A stretch of 5,341 bases of DNA from positions 1 to 5,341 of the forward strand of contig CANHWS010000235.1 in assembly GCA_947464365.1 (NCBI GenBank), read 5' to 3'. The notes under the pieces are model-generated. The model worked only from the letters and a program-made list of their open reading frames with translations, did not search any database and was not told where the DNA came from. The DNA is from Cytophagaceae bacterium. Lineage in GTDB: Bacteria; Bacteroidota; Bacteroidia; Cytophagales; Flexibacteraceae. Within the stretch, counting starts at the first letter, position 1. Each line of letters opens with the position of its first letter. Below, in pieces: positions 1-5,341 of the stretch. The position numbers and the translations under genes were made by a program.

Positions 1-3000
1 CTCCAGTTAGTTGTCGTGAACCAATCAGTATTAGTTGCACCAGTCCAGGTGGCAGCAGTGATCGGAGGCCAATCAACTTTGTTGCCTAAGTCATCTTCGT
101 AAGTTGAGCCTGCAAGCAAACCATTGATTACACCAGCAAACGTGATCAAGCTAGCGCCGCTGGCACGCCCAACGTTAAAGTGTTGGCCAATTACTGGTGT
201 ACCACCATGGTTGAAAGTCACATTGTTAATAGTGGTGCTCGGCGAGGAATTACTGTTAAAATTAATATAGCGGAAGGGGCCGCCAGTGTTGGCCGTATTA
301 ATGCCGCTGAACGTGCCATCGCTGAAATTGTTGGTATTGTCTACCGTGGCACCAGCATCAATGTCTAGGCCAAGGTCTGCCAGGTTAGAGTACTGGTAGA
401 ACCGTGAGTGGATTGTACCACCAGACAGGATGTTAATCGCAATCCGGTTGGCACCTGCCACGCGGCTGACTGTTGCAACATTGCCAGATGTACCAACAAC
501 ACGGAAAGTACCAGAAGCATTAACAGTTGCGTTGCCGACAGTTGTGTTGAACAGTAACTGCGCATTATCGTTGACTAATAGGTTTCCTCCAGTCTGGACG
601 GTGATGGTACTTGCTGCTGTGTTTGTACCAAGGGTCAAGTTCCGTGTGCCAAGGTTGAGTGTAGCTCCATTGCCAATCGTCAAGTTATTCTGGATAGCAG
701 TGTTGGTGCTAAGCGTATAAGTACGTGTTGAGCTCAATGTTTGATTGAACGTTACATCGTTTAGGGTCGCAGTATTGATCACTTGTGCACTCCCGCTGTT
801 ACTTTCGAAGGCTAATAATCCGGTCCTCGGAAGGAAGGTAGCACTTGGGTTATTAAAGCTACCGGTAGCGGTGATCGTGAAGTTATTGGTATTATCGACA
901 TCAAGCGTAACAGGGGCATTGATGTTGAGGTCGTTGGTGCCAATAGCAGCACTTAGCGTCTTAGTTCCTGAGCCGCTAAAAGTAACGTTTTGGGCTACGA
1001 AAGCTGGGATGGTCTGGGCGCCAGCGCGGTTGAAGGCTAAGTTAGCATTAGACGTTGTCCAATTACCTGTGCCGACAAAGCTCACGGAAGCAGAAGCAAT
1101 GTTGTGGGTGAGGCTACCAAGGTCAACCGTAGTATTTTCAATCACGAACTGACCATTGCCAACTGTCATCCCGTTGGTTGAAAAGGTTTTGGCACCTGCA
1201 CCCGAAAAATAAACTGCAGCAAAACTGTTGTTACCTGGGTCAAGCGCCTGCGCTGATGTGCCATTGAAAGTAAACGTGTTGGCCGAATGGCTAATCGTTC
1301 CGGTATTAGCAAGTGCTCCGCTAAGGGTGATGTCACGGCTAGTGTTGAGCGTAATACCCGAAGCAATAGTCAGGTTGCCAGCGATGTTAAGGTCACTGGT
1401 AGTTGCTGTTTTGATACCCGTATTGCTGAGCGTTAGGTTGTGAAAGTTAACATCTGGTGCACCAGGGGATGAGTTAATAATTACTTGATTACCACCATTG
1501 AACGTAACAGTAGTCACCGCAGTCGGTATATAATTCCGTAAGCTGACAGAGGCACCCCCAAAAGTCATGTTAAAGCCGCCATCTGCCAAAGTTGGCGAGC
1601 CACCTGTCATTGTAAACAAGCCATTGAAAGTGGTGTTGCCTAGCAAGGTAGCAGCACCGCCTGTTGTGCTGATGTCAAAGTTACCATAGGTCGGAAGGTT
1701 GCTGATTGACTGGGCTGCAGAGCCATTAATCCGATAGGTACTGTTGCTACCGAAGGAATATGACCCGAAACTGGCAGGAATGGCAGTTGCAGGTGCAACC
1801 ACTCCACAGTTGACAATCCCAAGGTCGTTGAGCGTAAAGGACTTAGAACCAGTACCCGTCATCGTGAATGTTCCCATAGTGAGGGTCACCCCAGAGTTGA
1901 CTTGCACATCACCCGTGATGTTCAGATTCGATGCCATCGTCTTCACACCAGAGCCTGACAATGTGAGGTTATTAAAGCCCGTCACATTAGCACTTATTGT
2001 CCAGGCAGCACCATCATGGATAAAGGTCCCGGTTCCTGACCAAGAGATTTGGGGAGCACCTGCAAAGTGGACGTAATTGCCAGTGACAGTAAGGTTGTTG
2101 GTGCCCATCGCCAATGTTGTGGTAGCATCAACCACGGTGAGGGTACCCGCAACGGCTATGTTGCCAAGTGCTGTTTTGGTCTGAGTGCCAGTAGTAGCAC
2201 GGGCTAGATTGAGATTAAAATAGTTGACAGCCGCAATGTTTTGGGCCACATCGCTGATGTAGGTCACGGTGCCTGCTGTTAGGCTATAGCTACCGAATGA
2301 TGCAGGGAAAACCCCAAACGTGCGATAGACACCACCCGTCATCGAGAAAGTACCGCTGCCAGTACCAGTCACTGCAACGCCGACATTCTGATCCACTTGG
2401 TTAACACCTGCTAGGACAGAAGCATCACCATTAATGTTGATGTTCTGGGCAATGGTTTTGTTGCCTGCCCCGTTGAAATAGATGTTCCGAAAAGTCGTCG
2501 CTAATCCGCCAGATCCGATTGTTTGGTTGCCTCCGTTAAAGAAGACTGAACCCGTACCAGTCTGGGTAAAGCCCGAAGTACCCACGTTATTGGTCCAGTT
2601 TCCAGCGACGTTCAGGATCTGGGTGCCACCGTTAAGTACTGTATTGACCCCAATCGTTACAGCCCCCGCAATCGTCAAAGAGCTCGTAATTGTCTTTGTG
2701 CTGGCCGAGGTAGCTGAAGTTGAGAGATTAAAGAAAGACCCTCCAGCAATGTTTTGTGCCGTGTTACCATCAAATGTAACAGTCGCAATCCTAGGGGTGA
2801 AAGTCCCACCAGTGACGGACCAATGACTAGCTACATTGAGGTTATTGGTAGAAACATCGACTGTGCCATTAGATTGGGTATAGGTGCCGTTGACCTTGAT
2901 GGCCGAACCAAAGACATAGGTAGCCCCTGAGGCATTGAAAGTAAGGTTGTTGAATGGATCAGCAACACCGAGGGTAGTAATCGTACTAGTGCCTGATGTC

Positions 3001-5341
3001 CCTACAAACCTAACTGCACTCGTGCCTTCGTTAAACGTGCCAGACTGTAGCCAGTTACCCCCTAAGTTAATAAAATCAGTTGCAGTGGTCTGTGTCAGGG
3101 TGCAAGATGCCCCTACTACCACACTACCGGAAGCAGTTAGCGTAGTGCCGTTGATGACAAGGGCAATATTAGCACCTCCACCGGCATCCATCACTAGGCG
3201 TGCAATACTAGCAGGGGTGGAGGTTAGATTGACGGTAAAGGCTCCGACTACAGTAGTATGATTGAGGTAAACAAGTGTAGAGGCTGTCGGTACAATGTTA
3301 TTACTCCAGTTGTTGGCATCGTTCCAGCTAGTGGTACCTGCCCCACCATCCCAGGTGATCGCACCTGCAGGAATAGTGAACTCAACAAAAGCGTTGGTCG
3401 TACCAACACCACGGAATCCATTTCCAGCCAATGCACCCAAGGCGTCGTCAACTGTGAGCTTGCCAATACCTGAGCCGCGAGTGATATTGCTTGTCGGCCC
3501 AGCATTGAACACGATGCCCGAAGCAGTATAACTGCTGAATGTGATACCGTTTAAGGTAAGATAGCTTGTACCAACTCCAGAGCTAAAGGTGCCATTGCTA
3601 AGGTTATTGGTGGCATCGATGGTACCAGTGCCCGAGATAGCAATACCAGCACCCGAGGTATTCGTGATACGGTAATTGAGTGCATGGAACGAACCACCAG
3701 TTTGTGTATAAGTATAGTTACCTGACGATCCGTTCAAGGTGAGATTGGCCACATTGGTCGAGCTTCCGACGAGCCTAAAATCACCAGAGGAAACCGTTAC
3801 AACATTGGTATTGGACATCCGGAGGCTAGCGCCAGCATCAATCAATAAAACTCCACCATTAACGGTGACGTTGCCAGCCATGTTGATGGCCTTACCTTCT
3901 AAATCGATAGTGCCTGCAGTTATTGTGAGTGTACGGGTAGCTGCCAGGGTTAAGTCCTCCACCAACTGGATAACTGCACCTGAGGCATTGATTGCCACAG
4001 CACCATAGCTACTAACACCCGGCTTAAATGTCTTTGTACCGGAGGAAGCGTCAAACGTCAGTGTACCAGTGGTCGCACTAAACAGCGAGTTGCCAGTGTA
4101 GTTTCCTCCCACATTGAGGTTGTTGGTTACTAGGGCCAAAGTACCGCTCGTAAGGGTCAGATCATTGCCTACGCGTACGTTAGAACCCAACGTAGCAGTT
4201 ACCCCGCTGCCGACATTGATTAGCAGGTTATTGAATATCTGACCAACACTCGTACCTCCGGTGTTTATGGTGCTGACACTCGTGATTGTGACCGTACCAT
4301 TTCGTGGGGTAAAGGCTCCGCCAGCAGAGATTGTAAAGTTATTGTCAACTGTCAATGAATAGTTGCTAGCACTTACATCTAGCGTACTACCACTGCTAAT
4401 CAAGAGATTACCAGCCAGCGTGATGTTGCCAGTCAAGGTTTTGGTATTGGTACCAGCAATAGTCACGCTTTGGAAAGAAGATCCTCCAATATTCTGAGGT
4501 CCTGATCCGTTGAAGTTGACTAGGCTAGCACCGGTCCCACTAAAGCTACCAGCATTTACCCAGTCACCAGCAATATTGATGTTAACTGCTGTTGTGACCG
4601 TAGGGCCGCTGATCGTGAAGTCACCATCGAGGGTAAAGGCATTGGACTGTAAAGTCTTGGTACCTCCTCCTGCAAAAGTCATGTTGTTGTAAGTAGGCCC
4701 AGCGATCGCATTCTGGATGTTTTGGTTGCCACTGCCATCAAAAGTCAGTGTACCGCCCCCGTGGCTAAACGTGCTTGAGGTACCCGCAAAAACCCAGTTG
4801 CCACTAATCCGGAGGTTGAACCCTCCTAAGTCTAGGTTGTTACTGTTGGTCGTGCCAGCGCTACTGAAAGTAAAGTTGCCCAATACAACGAGATTGGTGA
4901 GTAGTTGTGTCGTTTTATTAACACCCGCATTAGGGCGTTGCAACGTCACACTGCCAAGGGCACTAGCTGCTGTCGAGCTAATGGTCTGAGCGATACTACT
5001 ATTTCCTACCAACGTTAAGGAGCCCGTCGTATGCGTAAACACAGCCCCCCCACTGATGGCCAAGTTGCCATGGAGGGTGAGTGCCCTTGTGTTAGCATTG
5101 ATGGCTGGGCTACCAGTTGTACTAAGGTTTCCAGTTATCGTGAGGTTACCTGCAAGTGTTTTGGTACCTGTACCACCAAAGACTACGTTTTCGAAATTTG
5201 ACAAGAAAATTGACTGGTCACCACCATCAAAAGCAATAGTGGTACCTACGGCGTTGAATAGCGTGATGGAGTTCATGTTCCAGTTGCCAGCCACAGTATG
5301 GGTATTTGCTCCACCTATTAAGAGAGCATTGCCGCCAGTCC
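1..5341 (-). CDS. Giant repetitive surface/adhesin-like protein, internal fragment (both ends outside the window)
   Basis: Seen: the minus-strand frame starting at 5339 reads through 1,779 codons to position 3 without a stop, so the whole window is the interior of one gene. The product is Thr/Ser/Gly/Asn-rich with alternating short hydrophobic stretches and few charged residues. Its only Cys are at residues 746 and 1178. Recurring elements are F-N-G-x-G-x-Q-x-I, F-N-N-L-T-I, G-T-K-T-L, G-N-L-T-I and G-N-W, arranged in units of about 72-94 residues. Two Trp-rich motifs at residues 663-678 and 1765-1779 start larger modules. Family knowledge: such repeats are typical of very large secreted bacterial surface proteins and usually fold as beta-solenoids. 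Inference: an exported adhesin or surface-layer-like scaffold. No start, ribosome binding site, signal peptide, membrane anchor, type 9 sorting domain or autotransporter barrel is visible, because the ends are missing. No catalytic motif was recognised. The reading frame is very secure; the function is only a class-level guess. Confidence 0.93.
3..47 (-). other. Trp-rich module-start motif 2, at the window edge
   Basis: Residues 1765-1779 show W-T-G-A-T-N-T-D-W followed by F-T-T-T-N-W, with Trp codons at 47-45, 23-21 and 5-3. The spacing between the last two Trp is identical to motif 1, and the first spacing is one residue shorter. The first Trp lies 3,306 bases (1,102 codons) after that of motif 1. 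It opens a further module that continues beyond the window, so the gene extends past position 1. Confidence 0.8.
48..670 (-). repeat. Module tail, copy 2 (about 208 residues)
   Basis: This is the counterpart of 3354-3916, closing the complete module. It carries G-A-T-L-N-L, L-L-V-N-D-N-A-Q-L, S-G-T-F-R-V-V-G (Arg codon 503-501) and N-N-F-S-D-G-T-F-S (first Ser of S-D-G at codon 323-321). The second half is more polar and aromatic than the solenoid units, with F-R-Y-I-N-F and a His-containing N-H-G-G-T stretch. It ends with a comparatively acidic Y-E-D-D-L-G-N-K-V-D-W just before the next Trp motif. That acidic end is not seen in copy 1, so the last part of the tails has diverged. Confidence 0.72.
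1755..1778 (-). repeat. P-A-S-F-G-S-Y-S sub-repeat, copy 2
   Basis: Residues 1188-1195 repeat the eight residues P-A-S-F-G-S-Y-S exactly, followed by F-G-S-N-S-T-Y and an A-Q-S-I turn. The offset from copy 1 is 528 bases (176 codons), about two basic units. The codons differ between copies (for example CCT-GCA-TCA against CCT-GCC-AGT), so this is an old duplication or selection on the protein, not a recent DNA copy. Confidence 0.7.
2282..2306 (-). repeat. P-A-S-F-G-S-Y-S sub-repeat, copy 1
   Basis: Residues 1012-1019 read P-A-S-F-G-S-Y-S. They are followed by a strand ending in T-V-T-Y, then an A-Q-N-I turn and Y-F-N-L. The same order (P-A-S-F-G-S-Y-S, T-Y, A-Q-S-I, Y-G-N-F) recurs 176 codons downstream, at 1755-1778. 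This marks a repeat subtype in which the strand before the Q-x-I turn is replaced by a G-S-Y strand. Confidence 0.7.
2995..3305 (-). other. Module head segment after Trp motif 1
   Basis: This stretch of about 100 residues links the Trp motif to the first G-N-W rung of array B. After V-P-T-A-S it shows alternating strands such as T-L-V-Y-L and F-T-V-N-L, then a Gly-rich turn, D-A-G-G-G-A-N. The first of the two cysteines follows at codon 3104-3102. The segment ends near G-G-N-W-L and T-F-N-E-G (about 3060-3020). The equivalent part of the other two modules falls outside the window, so conservation cannot be judged here. It is best read as the first solenoid rungs of the module. Confidence 0.6.
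3306..3353 (-). other. Trp-rich module-start motif 1 (W-D-G-x6-W-x5-W)
   Basis: Residues 663-678 carry three Trp, at codons 3353-3351, 3326-3324 and 3308-3306, in the pattern W-D-G-G-A-G-T-T-S-W followed by N-D-A-N-N-W-S. A Val-Pro-Thr follows a few residues later (Pro codon 3290-3288). This W-x-G ... W ... N-W-S ... V-P pattern is familiar as the opening of repeated domains in large bacterial surface proteins. A second copy lies at 3-47. It marks the N-terminal boundary of the one complete large module in this window. Confidence 0.8.
3354..3916 (-). repeat. Module tail, copy 1 (about 188 residues), homologous to 48-670
   Basis: This segment lacks the K-T units and instead matches a second copy at 48-670. 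Shared landmarks in order are: G-T-I-D-L-x-G against G-A-T-L-N-L-G; L-L-I-D-A-G-A-S-L against L-L-V-N-D-N-A-Q-L; S-G-D-F-R-L-V-G against S-G-T-F-R-V-V-G (Arg at residue 522 against 1613); and N-N-L-S-N-G-T-F-S against N-N-F-S-D-G-T-F-S. After these come a run of beta strands and a short closing stretch before the Trp motif. The two copies sit 1,082 to 1,102 codons apart, with small insertions and deletions. It probably caps or separates solenoid blocks. Its function is unknown. Confidence 0.72.
3917..5339 (-). repeat. Repeat array A: degenerate K-T solenoid units (residues 1 to about 474)
   Basis: This is a run of diverged protein repeats inside the giant gene. The anchor lysine of the G-x-K-T motif falls at residues 60, 142, 228, 300 and 436. 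The spacings are 82, 86, 72 and 136 residues, the last being about two units with one degenerate anchor. Each unit typically opens with a Q-x-I turn (D-Q-S-I, N-Q-N-I, P-Q-N-I), then a strand such as Y-N-N-M-T-F, then K-T-L and one or two G-N-L-x-I rungs. G-N-W or G-D-W at about 5290, 4798 and 4562 marks the rung before the next Q-x-I. A G-x-F-T-P-R element lies at residue 343. The units are similar as protein but not as DNA. A beta-solenoid fold is inferred from the pattern of alternating strands. Confidence 0.8.

Larger units (their letters stand above)
671..2994 (-). repeat. Repeat array B: degenerate K-T solenoid units (residues 782 to about 1556)
   Basis: Anchor lysines of the x-K-T motif lie at residues 882, 961, 1055, 1133, 1310, 1384 and 1460. 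The spacings are 79, 94, 78, 177 (two units), 74 and 76 residues. Q-x-I turns precede them: A-Q-N-I, N-Q-T-I, A-Q-N-I, A-Q-S-I, N-Q-V-I, A-Q-A-L, A-Q-T-I and A-Q-V-I. Tryptophan rungs occur at G-N-W (about 2600 and 1060), S-H-W (about 2822) and A-A-W (about 2010). F-T-P-R recurs at residue 847, with a variant F-L-P-R at 1502. The unit design matches array A, so both arrays belong to one repeat family. Two units carry the extra P-A-S-F-G-S-Y insert described separately. A beta-solenoid fold is inferred. Confidence 0.8.

Noticed and set aside
745..1152. Plus-strand open frame of 135 codons, the longest bounded frame in the window
   Set aside because: It lies wholly antisense to the continuous minus-strand gene. 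Its Val/Leu/Pro-rich translation is what the complement of Thr/Asn/Gly-rich codons gives, and I saw no family motif in it.
3248..3505. Minus-strand frame of 85 codons out of phase with the giant gene
   Set aside because: It overlaps the secure frame in another phase and shows no recognisable motif, so it is a shadow frame.
4702..4709. GCGATCGC palindrome, the HIP1 element over-represented in many cyanobacteria
   Set aside because: I found a single copy in 5.3 kb, within coding sequence. This is not enough to infer a cyanobacterial source or a regulatory site.
430..4989. Other plus-strand open frames of 60-114 codons (for example 1744-2076, 2482-2826, 2935-3261, 4717-4989)
   Set aside because: They share the same low-complexity Val/Leu/Pro/Ala composition and are antisense to the repeats. 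They arise from coding bias on the opposite strand, not from genes.
1..5341. CRISPR array or tandem DNA repeat
   Set aside because: The recurring 'ttgaaagt', 'aggttgttggt' and 'gttgcca' words are degenerate, irregularly spaced codon strings of the F-N-G, N-N-L and G-N motifs. There are no identical direct repeats with uniform spacers.
1..5341. Promoters, terminators, tRNA or rRNA genes, insertion sequences
   Set aside because: There is no intergenic space, because the gene fills the window. I saw no terminator-like hairpin with a T-run, no tRNA-like cloverleaf and no transposase motif.

Overview
The window lies entirely inside one very long protein-coding gene on the minus strand. I translated that strand codon by codon. 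The frame whose first codon begins at 5339 stays open to position 3, giving 1,779 codons with no stop, no frameshift and no recognisable start or end of the gene. Residue numbers below count from the codon at 5339 as residue 1.

The product looks like a giant, repetitive, secreted surface protein (adhesin-like or cell-surface-scaffold-like). It is very rich in Thr, Ser, Gly, Asn, Val, Leu and Ile, poor in charged residues, and has only two Cys. It is built from degenerate repeats of about 72-94 residues. Each full repeat runs 'F-N-G-x-x-x-Q-x-I ... F-x-N-L-x-I ... G-x-K-T-L ... G-N-L-x-I ... G-N-W'. These short alternating hydrophobic/Thr/Asn strands suggest a beta-solenoid or beta-helix stack. 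I cannot assign a named gene.

Layout, read in the direction of translation (high to low coordinates): repeat array A (5339 to about 3917); a distinctive module tail (about 3916-3354); a Trp-rich module-start motif W-D-G-x6-W-x5-W (3353-3306) leading into a head segment (to about 2995); repeat array B (about 2994-671); a second tail homologous to the first (670-48); and a second Trp motif (47-3) that opens another module at the window edge. This gives one complete higher-order module of about 1,102 codons, the last 662 codons of the module before it, and the first residues of the next.

Organism: GC content is middling (43% and 50% in two 60-base samples counted by hand). Proteins of this style occur in Bacteroidota/Chlorobiota-type bacteria and in several candidate and PVC-related phyla with giant surface proteins. 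The sequence alone does not decide the phylum. The signal peptide and the C-terminal sorting domain or barrel lie outside the window, so the secretion route is unknown. I see no RNA genes, mobile elements, CRISPR arrays, promoters or terminators. The plus-strand open frames are antisense shadows of this gene. I do not see a new multi-gene system. The main points of interest are the size of the gene and its two-level repeat architecture.
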